A DNA stretch of 64,000 bases from Pleomorphovibrio marinus (GTDB lineage Bacteria; Bacteroidota; Bacteroidia; Cytophagales; Cyclobacteriaceae): NCBI RefSeq assembly GCF_003347495.1, contig NZ_QCXY01000010.1, positions 1 through 64,000 of the forward strand. Direction: 5' to 3'. The position numbers were made by a program, and so were the translations under genes. Shown here piece by piece: positions 1 to 6,738 of this stretch; position 1 is the first letter of the stretch, and each line of letters opens with the position of its first letter. The notes beneath the pieces are model-generated. The model ran no database searches. It was not told where the DNA came from and saw only the letters and a program-made list of their open reading frames with translations.

Positions 1-40
1 GTTGAATTGTACTGCTGATCAGAACAAATAAACACAAAAA

Positions 41-74
41 AACCACGAAGGAATTAGTTTTTCCCTGCGTGGTC
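41..74. repeat. Intergenic inverted repeat (CCACGA type)
   Basis: AACCACG at 41-47 pairs with CGTGGT at 68-73, with a further inner pairing of GGAA against TTCC. The same CCACGA core recurs at 2900 and 13930 in this window, so this is more likely a member of a short intergenic repeat family than a dedicated terminator. It lies more than 300 bases beyond the end of the nearest gene. Confidence 0.35.
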
Positions 75-110
75 AAATTTTATCGAATTTTCCAAGAAGC
101 CCTTTTTAAA

Positions 111-330
111 GGCCATATAGCCTGCCCCTGCCTGCCCCGAACTCGTTTCGGGGAACTTGTTTCGGGGGAATCTCGCAGTCTATAATCATCCCAGTGTGTG
201 AGGTTCTCCTCATGCCCTGACTGCCGTCAGGACAGGCTCGATTTCATCTGTTTATATTTGTTTTTCAATGGTCAGATAGCCTGCCCCGAACTTGTTTCGG
301 GGGAATGCCCTGGATAATCATTCCCCTGTA
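111..330. repeat. Dispersed intergenic repeat, two partial units
   Basis: This gene-free stretch holds pieces of a repeat family that recurs at 57405-57613 (opposite orientation) and 61543-61735. CCCCGAACTCGTTTCGGGG at 135-153 and CCCCGAACTTGTTTCGGGG at 284-302 are hairpin-forming. CATGCCCTGACTGCCGTC from 211 leads into a GGCTCGATTTCAT segment near 236-247. CCTGAC-TGCC-GTCAGG forms a perfect stem with a four-base loop. No credible coding sequence lies at 1-384. Confidence 0.75.
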
Positions 331-384
331 TGAGAATTCTTTCTCATGGGCATTTCATGTTACTTTTTTCTATGCGTTCAAATG

Positions 385-1401
385 TTATTCTGAAAAAAAT
401 TTAACCATTATCCCCTCCGCCTTTTTCCCCTGTGGCGTAAAGTCCGGCTCTCTGTCTCTTGGCTGGGGATACCACTTCCAGAAATATACCCCTGCCAACC
501 AGTCCTTCTCCCATACAGTCTCAAAAAATGACTGATAGCAAAGGGCCTGAACTTCCTCGGACAATTCAATTTCTTTTCGTTCATTGGGCCAAATCCAGGG
601 TTCAATAGCCGCATCCACGGTATTGCAGTACCCTACTTCTGTGAAGATGACCGGCTTTTGAAAACGCTGCTGCACTTTCTCAATTTCCTTTATTTTTATG
701 TCCCAGCTATTTTTTAAAGTCCGGAGACTGGGGTTGTGTTTTTCAGCCAAGGGGAAATAGGCCTGAATGCCGATATAGTCCAAGACATCCCAAAATTTCA
801 CCTGTTCATATTCCGTGAAATTGGCAGCGTAGGTAAGTTCCCCACTATAAACCTTCCTAATCTCAGTGATCAGATTTCTCCAATCCACATCCCGGTCTGA
901 GGTCAATTCCAGCTCCGTTCCTATACACAGTATGGGGATATTTTGATCTTCGGCATAGGCTGCATAGTAAAGGATAAACTCTGCATACTGGTCAAACCAC
1001 ATTCCCCAATCCTCATCAGTCTGCATTTTGATTACTCCGGGCCATTCTCCCCTCACCCAGAGATGGGGCTTGAGAATGGACTCCACGCCTTTTTCCCTGG
1101 CCAGGTCAGTGGTTGTTTTTACGCCTACCAGGGATTCTCCCCACCACATGCGTTCGGTATGCTTCTCCCATCGGATCTCCGGAAGGTTGGGATCGGATTG
1201 CCAGCCAAAAGGTGTCTGCGATAAATGTGTGATTCCTTTCCATGAAAGAGAATCCAACTCCCAGCCTTCCAGAGGCCTTGGGCTACCTACCCAGCAGACA
1301 CCTTTTTGTTTATCTGCAATTTTGATAAAACCAGTACTTACTACCTCCCGGTTTTGGCAGGCCCATATCATCAAAAAAACAAAGAGGTATTCCTTTTTCA
1401 T
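385..1401 (-). CDS. GH113-like glycoside hydrolase lipoprotein
   Basis: This is a 338-residue predicted lipoprotein: a short hydrophobic N-terminus is followed by Cys15 in a lipobox-like context (IWAC). The rest resembles the (beta/alpha)8 barrel of GH113 beta-mannanase-like proteins. A Gly-Thr-Glu at 161-163 fits the general acid/base, and a Phe-Thr-Glu-Val-Gly-Tyr segment with Glu255 fits the nucleophile. Trp-rich segments (118-120, 132-135, 269-271) suit a sugar-binding cleft. Length is about that of a single-domain GH113 enzyme plus a signal peptide. It stands alone on the minus strand, flanked by repeats on both sides, with no sugar-uptake genes next to it. The exact substrate (mannan or another beta-glycan) cannot be read from the sequence, and a non-catalytic TIM-barrel relative remains possible. 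Confidence 0.7.
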   Translation of the reverse strand: MKKEYLFVFLMIWACQNREVVSTGFIKIADKQKGVCWVGSPRPLEGWELDSLSWKGITHLSQTPFGWQSDPNLPEIRWEKHTERMWWGESLVGVKTTTDLAREKGVESILKPHLWVRGEWPGVIKMQTDEDWGMWFDQYAEFILYYAAYAEDQNIPILCIGTELELTSDRDVDWRNLITEIRKVYSGELTYAANFTEYEQVKFWDVLDYIGIQAYFPLAEKHNPSLRTLKNSWDIKIKEIEKVQQRFQKPVIFTEVGYCNTVDAAIEPWIWPNERKEIELSEEVQALCYQSFFETVWEKDWLAGVYFWKWYPQPRDREPDFTPQGKKAEGIMVKFFSE

Positions 1402-1637
1402 TTGTACTTAGTTACCGGACTTGATCCTACCGCAACAATTAATCCACGAAATCAAGCATGACAAGATCGATACACGAGTAATGCAACCATAGCTATCCGG
1501 GGCATTTCGAAATTCTCCCGAAACAAAATCCCCGATCCATATAGTTATCTGGAAGGGGCAGGCAGGGTCAGAATATCCCTGAGTTAGGGACAGGTTATGG
1601 CCTTTGAAAAGTCAATGATGACATAGGAAGGACTTCA
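1402..1637. other. Intergenic region with degenerate dispersed repeat
   Basis: No gene is seen here. CGGGG near 1498 and CCCCG near 1535 flank a CCCGAAACAA segment, and GGCCTTTGAAAAG occurs near 1600. Both the CCCGAAACAA and CCTTTGAAAAG words occur in the repeat at 57405-57613, so this appears to be a decayed copy of that family. Confidence 0.4.
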
Positions 1638-2048
1638 TTAAAAATCCTCCTTCTCCCTCATCTCCAACAAAAGCTCCCTTCCAAAACTCAGTTTCTCAGC
1701 CAAAGTGCTTCTTGGGTCAATAACCCGCCAAAAGGGAGTAATGGCCTCTATATTTTTCCCGTTTTGTAGTTCTTCGAAGGCTGCCTCCGCCACAATTCGC
1801 AGAAAAATACCTGTGGTCACAGGACAGGTATATTCAGCTCCGTGTTCCTGGGCCAGTTCCTTTCGAATGGTTTTGATATCCAGGCTTCTTCCTTTACTAA
1901 TGGACTTTATAAATTCGTTGACAAGTTGGGGTGTGGGAATCAGCATGGTGCTGCCGGCAGGGATATCAGCAAAGTCCTTTTCAATGCGCTTGACTTCCGG
2001 TTTTTTTTCTAAGTCGCGCTTTTCAATCCAGGTTTTTTTCTTGGTCAT
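1638..2048 (-). CDS. MGMT-family (alkyltransferase-like) protein, no active Cys
   Basis: This small protein (136 residues from the ATG at 2048) has the look of the DNA-binding C-terminal domain of O6-methylguanine-DNA methyltransferases. A winged-helix-like segment around residues 50-85 is followed by TPFWRVI, which aligns with the catalytic PCHRV(I/V) motif of true transferases. The reactive Cys is replaced by Phe and the following His by Trp. It therefore cannot accept an alkyl group on that Cys, and by analogy with alkyltransferase-like (ATL) proteins it may bind lesions and recruit repair; that role is inference. A longer reading to 2075 adds nine residues; the inner ATG, giving a Lys-rich start, is preferred because family members typically begin there. 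It stands as a single gene. Confidence 0.7.
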   Translation of the reverse strand: MTKKKTWIEKRDLEKKPEVKRIEKDFADIPAGSTMLIPTPQLVNEFIKSISKGRSLDIKTIRKELAQEHGAEYTCPVTTGIFLRIVAEAAFEELQNGKNIEAITPFWRVIDPRSTLAEKLSFGRELLLEMREKEDF

Positions 2049-2311
2049 AATATTCCTGCTCTCGGGCTTTTGCATCCATGAAATAACTCCATGTACTTTC
2101 CCAAATCTATCAATAGCTGGTGAAAAAGTCTAAGAAAAAAGTTTGAAAAAGTACTCACCTCTGGAGTTCTAATTTCTTGAATCCTATTAAAAGCACATTA
2201 TTCACTGAAGTTGTCGATATCAATGTTTTCAGTTGGAAAAAATACCAAAACAGCTATTCACTTTTTGAGGTATTACTATATGAGAACAGAGTTTGTCTAA
2301 AATACATAGCC

Positions 2312-2890
2312 ATGACACAAACCGAAAACTTCCAAAAAGTCGAAGTCTCCTCCACTAAGGAACTGAGAGCATGGCTGGAACAACACCATGCCCAGAAAGA
2401 AAGCGTTTGGCTGGTCACCTTCAAGAAAACAGTTCCGGAAAAATACCTTTCTACTTCTGAGGTACTTGATGAGTTATTATGTTTTGGTTGGATAGATGGG
2501 ATTAGGAGAAAGCTGGATGACAATCGAACATTGCAGTTGATCTCACCACGGAAAGTGGAGCACTGGGCAAAGACTTACAAAGACCGGGCAGCTAAATTAA
2601 TTGAAGAAGGAAAAATGCAGGAGGCAGGATTCCGGTCAATAGAAATATCCAAACAGGCTGGACTTTGGGATTTTATGGATGATGTGGACAAGCTGATCGT
2701 ACCGCAAGACCTTTTGGATGCACTTCAAAAATTAGAGGGAGCGGAAGCCTTTTTCCATGGGATCAATGATTCCAGTAAACGCTTTGTACTCCGGTGGATC
2801 AAATTGGCGAAAACCGAAAAGACCAGGGATTCCAGGGTGGAAAAAATAGCCCAGCTTTCGGCAAAAGGAGAAAAGTTGAAGGGGAGTTGA
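2312..2890 (+). CDS. YdeI/OmpD-associated family protein
   Basis: This 192-residue protein matches the YdeI/OmpD-associated family of small cytosolic proteins. It has the characteristic N-terminal half with a substrate-like segment (SVWLVTFKK), then CFGWIDG, the KLD and SPRK segments, and the C-terminal helix in which Ala-Lys-Thr and Arg repeats occur. The reading frame is open from 2177, but family members begin close to the ATG at 2312 and the upstream residues look non-conserved. The molecular function of the family is not established; some relatives have been linked to bacteriocin or peptide resistance. It is followed by an intergenic inverted repeat rather than a partner gene, so it is probably monocistronic. 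Confidence 0.75.
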   Translation: MTQTENFQKVEVSSTKELRAWLEQHHAQKESVWLVTFKKTVPEKYLSTSEVLDELLCFGWIDGIRRKLDDNRTLQLISPRKVEHWAKTYKDRAAKLIEEGKMQEAGFRSIEISKQAGLWDFMDDVDKLIVPQDLLDALQKLEGAEAFFHGINDSSKRFVLRWIKLAKTEKTRDSRVEKIAQLSAKGEKLKGS

Positions 2891-2899
2891 AATGATATT

Positions 2900-2948
2900 G
2901 CCACGAATTTTCACAAATGAAATAGTGTCAATTTGTGGCATTCGTAGC
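2900..2948. repeat. Intergenic inverted repeat (GCCACGAAT type)
   Basis: GCCACGAAT (2900-2908) and CACAAAT (2912-2918) are matched in reverse by ATTTGTG (2931-2937) and ATTCGTAGC (2940-2948), giving a long imperfect hairpin with one mismatch in the outer arm. The same GCCACGAAT word opens a degenerate element at 13930. It sits between the YdeI-family gene and the Crp/Fnr gene and may serve as a terminator, but there is no clear T-tract. Confidence 0.5.
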
Positions 2949-3004
2949 CAATATTTTTTTATAACCTGATTTTCCCAGAAGTGAATTTTGCTAACTTTAA
3001 ATAT

Positions 3005-3583
3005 ATGACCATACATTGCCTCGAGCATTATATCAAGGAATACTTTGGTGTTCTCAAACAGAATGAACTGAAAACAGTGTGCGATAAATTTAAAGCACAA
3101 CGTTTAGCTAAAGGAGAGTTTCTGATGAGGCAGGGGCAGCCTGCACACCAATTATCCTTTATCAAATCAGGCATGATCCGTATCTATACCCAGGATGATG
3201 GGAAAGAAATTACCCAATGGATTTCCACTCCTGGCTATTTTGTGACAGAGATCTCGAGTTTTATGTTCGGAGGTAGTTCAAGGTGGAATATGCAGGCACT
3301 TTCTGATGTGGAATTGTTCAGTATCAGTAAAACTGACTATCAAAAACTACTCAAAGAAGTACCACAATGGCATGAGCTTGAAAAGCTATTCATCGTAAAG
3401 TGCTTCGCCATCCTTGAGAACCGCATTTACAATCACCTTTCCAAATCTGCCGAAGAGCGCTATCAGGATTTTTTTAAGCAAAACCCTTCCCTTTTCAACC
3501 AGGTTCCTTTACAATATATAGCTTCCATGCTGGGAATGACTCCCGAAACCTTCAGCCGAATACGAAACAGACAGCTTTCTTGA
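3005..3583 (+). CDS. Crp/Fnr-family transcriptional regulator
   Basis: The 192-residue protein has a cyclic-nucleotide-binding-like beta-roll (about residues 25-110, including GEFLMRQGQPAHQLSFIKSG and a Gly-Lys-Glu strand), a long connecting helix and a C-terminal helix-turn-helix ending in SMLGMTPETFSRIRNR. The HTH recognition helix (Pro-Glu-Thr-Phe-Ser-Arg) is typical of the Bacteroidota branch of the family. There are no N-terminal Cys clusters, so it does not look like an oxygen-sensing [4Fe-4S] Fnr; its ligand is unknown. A GTG at 2981 would add eight residues; the ATG at 3005 matches the usual start. An FNR-type palindrome begins three bases after its stop codon, in front of the next gene, which makes that gene its likely target. 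Confidence 0.8.
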   Translation: MTIHCLEHYIKEYFGVLKQNELKTVCDKFKAQRLAKGEFLMRQGQPAHQLSFIKSGMIRIYTQDDGKEITQWISTPGYFVTEISSFMFGGSSRWNMQALSDVELFSISKTDYQKLLKEVPQWHELEKLFIVKCFAILENRIYNHLSKSAEERYQDFFKQNPSLFNQVPLQYIASMLGMTPETFSRIRNRQLS

Positions 3584-3586
3584 ATT

Positions 3587-3631
3587 CTTGATTTTTATCA
3601 AGAGAAGGCATAAATCACCCTACTATCTTTG
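3587..3631 (+). promoter_or_regulatory. FNR/CRP-type box plus TAnnTTTG promoter
   Basis: CTTGAT-TTTT-ATCAAG (3587-3602) is a perfect palindrome matching the classical FNR-type half-sites TTGAT-N4-ATCAA. A TATCTTTG at 3624-3631 matches the Bacteroidota -7 element TAnnTTTG. If transcription begins about 5-7 bases after that box, the palindrome is centred near -42, the position used by class II CRP/FNR activators. No separate -33 TTTG is evident, which suits an activator-dependent promoter. The target is the SRPBCC gene at 3663. Confidence 0.65.
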
Positions 3632-3662
3632 TTTCATAATACATTAAAAGCAAAAACGATTT

Positions 3663-4145
3663 ATGACCATGCAAAAGGAAATCAACACAAGGATCCATAT
3701 CAACGCAAGCCCAGAAAAAGTATGGCAGGTATTGACAGATTTTGAAAATCAATGCAAATGGAACCCCTTTGTCCGGTCCATTACCGGGGATGTAAAGAAA
3801 GGAAATACTATCAAAGTAGTATTAGGTCCCCAAGGCAGTAAGCCCATGACGTTTAAACCTACCGTTTTGGCATTTGAGCAAAACCGGGAATTCCGCTGGT
3901 TAGGGCATCTTTTTTTTTCCGGAATCTTCGATGGAGAACATAGTTACCAGCTTTTGGAAAACGGGGACGGGAGCACCACTTTTATCCACAGTGAAAAATT
4001 CAAAGGGATATTGGTTGGACTTATGGCCAAAAAGCTGGATACCGAGATCAAAGCAGGATTTGAGGAGATGAACATAGCGTTAAAAGGACAAGCTGAGGCT
4101 TTGTCAGTAGGGGTGTACCCACCTTTTGTTTCTTCCCACCATTGA
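3663..4145 (+). CDS. SRPBCC (START/polyketide cyclase-like) protein
   Basis: This 160-residue cytosolic protein has the SRPBCC helix-grip signature. The N-terminal strand contains INASPEKVWQVLTDFENQCKWNP, here cited by its key elements Ala-Ser-Pro-Glu-x-Val-Trp and Trp-Asn-Pro at about 14-37. A central strand has FRWLGHL and the long C-terminal helix is at about 120-150. Such proteins form a hydrophobic pocket for lipids or aromatic small molecules; neither ligand nor reaction can be told from sequence. It lies just downstream of a Crp/Fnr gene and behind an FNR-type palindrome with a TAnnTTTG box, so it is probably activated by that regulator. The ATG at 3663 is followed by a second Met two codons later (3669), which is equally usable. 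Confidence 0.75.
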   Translation: MTMQKEINTRIHINASPEKVWQVLTDFENQCKWNPFVRSITGDVKKGNTIKVVLGPQGSKPMTFKPTVLAFEQNREFRWLGHLFFSGIFDGEHSYQLLENGDGSTTFIHSEKFKGILVGLMAKKLDTEIKAGFEEMNIALKGQAEALSVGVYPPFVSSHH

Positions 4146-4205
4146 ACTGGCCATCCTCGAATATCGGAACCTTAATAATAAAATAAATAATCAAACGGAG
4201 CCCTA

Positions 4206-5120
4206 TTATTTAAAACTCCACGCCACAACTCTGCTGATTTTGTTTCCCTGGCTCATATCCATGGTTTTTACAGTTTTCGCTTCCACTGCATCCAAGGTTT
4301 CGTAGATAGTTGGCAGGTTTGTTTCTTTGGAAACAAGACTGGTAAACCATTGGCATTGGTTGCCAAACCTCCTGCTTTCATAAATCATGCTGGTCAGAAA
4401 ATTCAGCTCCCCACCTGCATACCATAATTCATTACTTTGCCCACCAAAATTCAACCTGGCTTTTTCGACCCTCTTCCCTTTCAAATTACTGAGTTTTCGC
4501 ATGGTGCTGAGATGTGCTTCTTTGGCAGAGGAATGAAATGGAGGGTTACAGATGCTTAGGTCAAAAAACTCCCCTTCCATGATGATCCCTGTGTAAAAGC
4601 TTTTCGGGTCACTTTGAAATCTCAATGATACTCGATTTTTGAGCTGGGGGTTACCATCCACTATTTTCTGGGCAGATGCCATGGCCTTTGGGTCAATATC
4701 TGACCCGACAAAAGTCCACCCGTATTCGTGCTGTCCAATGATGGGATAGATGCAATTGGCACCCACACCGATATCGAGACATTTGACCTCTTTTTTAATT
4801 TGACCAGAATTTTCAGTGAGCAGGTCAGCTACATAATGGATGTAATCAGCCCTTCCGGGAATTGGAGGACAGAGGTAGTTTTCAGGGATCTTCCAATAGT
4901 CAATCTGATAATAATGTTTCAAAAGTGACTTGTTCAGCATGATAACTGCCTGAGGATCAAAAAAATCAATGGTCCTATCCCCATACTTGTTTGTGATTAC
5001 AAACGCATTCAATGCAGGCAAGGTCTGTGTCAACAACTCAAAATCATACCTTTCCCGGTGCTTGTTTCTGGGATGGAGACTGGATTTTAAAGGCGGATGT
5101 ACTCTTTTCTCTTTTGACAT
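4206..5120 (-). CDS. rlmF: 23S rRNA (adenine(1618)-N6)-methyltransferase RlmF
   Basis: RlmF methylates N6 of A1618 (E. coli numbering) of 23S rRNA. The protein carries the family hallmarks: LHPRNKHRERYD near the start, CPPIPGRADYIHY, the SAM-binding LDIGVGANCIYP, the catalytic NPPFHSS (N6-adenine NPPF type), LNFGGQ and ELWYAGGE. These segments follow the E. coli enzyme closely over the whole length. I place the start at the ATG at 5120 because the protein then begins MSKEKRVHPP, close to the family start. An ATG at 5162 would overlap the upstream membrane-protein gene by 11 bases and add 14 residues. It is the last gene of a minus-strand run behind the RND efflux operon, with no evident functional tie to efflux. 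Confidence 0.92.
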   Translation of the reverse strand: MSKEKRVHPPLKSSLHPRNKHRERYDFELLTQTLPALNAFVITNKYGDRTIDFFDPQAVIMLNKSLLKHYYQIDYWKIPENYLCPPIPGRADYIHYVADLLTENSGQIKKEVKCLDIGVGANCIYPIIGQHEYGWTFVGSDIDPKAMASAQKIVDGNPQLKNRVSLRFQSDPKSFYTGIIMEGEFFDLSICNPPFHSSAKEAHLSTMRKLSNLKGKRVEKARLNFGGQSNELWYAGGELNFLTSMIYESRRFGNQCQWFTSLVSKETNLPTIYETLDAVEAKTVKTMDMSQGNKISRVVAWSFK

Positions 5121-5151
5121 CAATTGGAATGAATGGTAGCTACAAAAGTAT

Positions 5152-5949
5152 TTATTTTCCATGTAAATGAGTGGTTGTTTTTTGAGGAAAAAGAGGAGTT
5201 CCTTTCAATGCCTGCACCAATGTGAAGGTAGCCAATGCACCGTAAAGTAAGCCAACCCATAAGGTCGCTTTAGTATTTCGAAGAAGGTAAAAGGCAAGCA
5301 AAGGCAAAACCTGCAAGGCATGCATGCCGATAAAGTGGGCTATCCGGAGATCGCCTGCCAATCGGCTCCAACCGACAATGAACAAATTGGAATTATCATT
5401 GACTAGCCCCACCGTGTGACTCATCCTACCTCCCATTAAATAGCCTTGAAAGGAGAAAATCACAAAAATCAATATGCCCAAGCGGATGCCCCACAAATAG
5501 TAGTTGGGCAAATTTGGAAAGGAGTGAGTGAAGAAAAGCAGTCCCACATAAGCGGTATAGATCGTGACCAAGGTAGCGGCCAATGCCATCAAGGAAAACA
5601 CGATGGAGTAAAATGGACTACTGACATTGTAATGGGAAATTTTCCCCTGTCCTGCCATTAAGGCGATGTAACCGATTTCAAATCCCAATAATAGGATGAC
5701 CGACCAATTGAAAACGGTTATGTTGAAATCAGTGAGGTAGTAACAATACCAAGCCATTGCCCAAGCGAACAAGAAGGTAGAGAAGGCAAATTTGAAAGGT
5801 TTGTACCAGGCATTGACCTGATATACTTGCACATTTGAAATTCTGGTCATGACCAAGAAGACCAAAGAGAGCAGCAAACACAAGAGACCAAAATAAAAGA
5901 GCGTTGTGTTCCTTTCTTTCAGTTCAAAGACAAAACCAAGCATAGCCAT
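5152..5949 (-). CDS. Polytopic integral membrane protein, unknown function
   Basis: I do not recognise the family. The 265 residues contain about seven hydrophobic helices (about 15-35, 50-70, 78-98, 110-135, 148-168, 200-218 and 225-245), with no signal peptide or soluble domain. Conserved-looking polar features inside the membrane region are YCYYLTDF, a FSFQGYLMGGRMSHTVG loop near 170 and a HFIGMHALQ segment near 203-211, where His residues might bind a metal or cofactor. The start at 5949 overlaps the last base of the SDR gene upstream and the end lies 31 bases from the rlmF start chosen here. It is therefore probably cotranscribed with both. No transporter or enzyme signature is evident. 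Confidence 0.6.
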   Translation of the reverse strand: MAMLGFVFELKERNTTLFYFGLLCLLLSLVFLVMTRISNVQVYQVNAWYKPFKFAFSTFLFAWAMAWYCYYLTDFNITVFNWSVILLLGFEIGYIALMAGQGKISHYNVSSPFYSIVFSLMALAATLVTIYTAYVGLLFFTHSFPNLPNYYLWGIRLGILIFVIFSFQGYLMGGRMSHTVGLVNDNSNLFIVGWSRLAGDLRIAHFIGMHALQVLPLLAFYLLRNTKATLWVGLLYGALATFTLVQALKGTPLFPQKTTTHLHGK

Positions 5950-6728
5950 TAAGATTTTGGACTGGCCAGGTTTTTTTTAATCTTCATCATAATGGACGAT
6001 GGTGTCACCCTTGGTAAATTGGAGATAAACCAATTATTGAAACCAACAACCTTCTTTCCTTTCCCATGAAGCAATAATTTCACACCGGCCTCAGCTACAT
6101 CTTTAGCTGGCATTGGTTTATTTGTGTTCATTGCGTTGGTTTTCCGCATATCTGGGGTATGAAAGGGCGTCTCAACTGTTCCTGGACATAAGGCCGTAAC
6201 AACAACTCCTGAATCCGCAAGTTCTGTAGCTATGGTTTCGGAAAATGCCAAAACAAAGGCCTTGGTAGCAGAATAGACCGAATAATAAGGCAAAGGTAAA
6301 AAGGACAGCAACGAAGCTACATTCATGATTTTACCTGATTTTCTTGCAGCCATATCCTGTGCAAAAAGCTTGGTGAGTATCATCAGGCTGCTGATGTTCA
6401 GGTGAACCATATCCAATTCCTTTTCCAGGGAAGTTTCCAAGAAACTTCCATAGTCCCCAAATCCTGCATTGTTGACCAAATGGCTCACCTGTAATTCATG
6501 GACTTTGGTCACCTCATAAAATTCCTGGGTTGCTTTAACATCGGATAGATCAACCTGAAAATACTTGACATCTATGTTGTATTTACTTGATAATTCCATC
6601 TGCATCTTTTGCAGTATATGAATGCTTCTTGCTACTATAATCAAATTGATTTTTTTAGCAGCCAACAGTTGAGCCATTTCATAGCCTATACCAGAAGAAG
6701 CTCCAGTGATTAAAATATATTCCTTCAT
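5949..6728 (-). CDS. Short-chain dehydrogenase/reductase (SDR)
   Basis: This is a 259-residue classical SDR of the NAD(P)-binding Rossmann fold. TGASSGIG at 7-14 binds the dinucleotide, NNAGFGDYG follows beta-4, and YSVYSATKAF supplies the catalytic Tyr-x3-Lys. CPGTVETPF gives the usual PG motif after the active site. It resembles the DltE/YqjQ-like general SDR group, whose substrates are mostly unknown. A C-terminal extension with positively charged residues may sit near the membrane. It begins 10 bases after the RND permease gene and overlaps the next membrane-protein gene by one base, so it belongs to the efflux transcription unit. Confidence 0.85.
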   Translation of the reverse strand: MKEYILITGASSGIGYEMAQLLAAKKINLIIVARSIHILQKMQMELSSKYNIDVKYFQVDLSDVKATQEFYEVTKVHELQVSHLVNNAGFGDYGSFLETSLEKELDMVHLNISSLMILTKLFAQDMAARKSGKIMNVASLLSFLPLPYYSVYSATKAFVLAFSETIATELADSGVVVTALCPGTVETPFHTPDMRKTNAMNTNKPMPAKDVAEAGVKLLLHGKGKKVVGFNNWFISNLPRVTPSSIMMKIKKNLASPKS

Positions 6729-6738
6729 TTCTTTAGGG

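Noticed and set aside
305-535. 76-residue plus-strand frame
   Set aside because: It overlaps the dispersed repeat and runs antisense into the GH113-like gene.
3005-3583. Oxygen-sensing Fnr identity for the Crp/Fnr gene
   Set aside because: No N-terminal Cys cluster for an iron-sulfur site is present, so the ligand remains unknown despite the FNR-like palindrome next to it.
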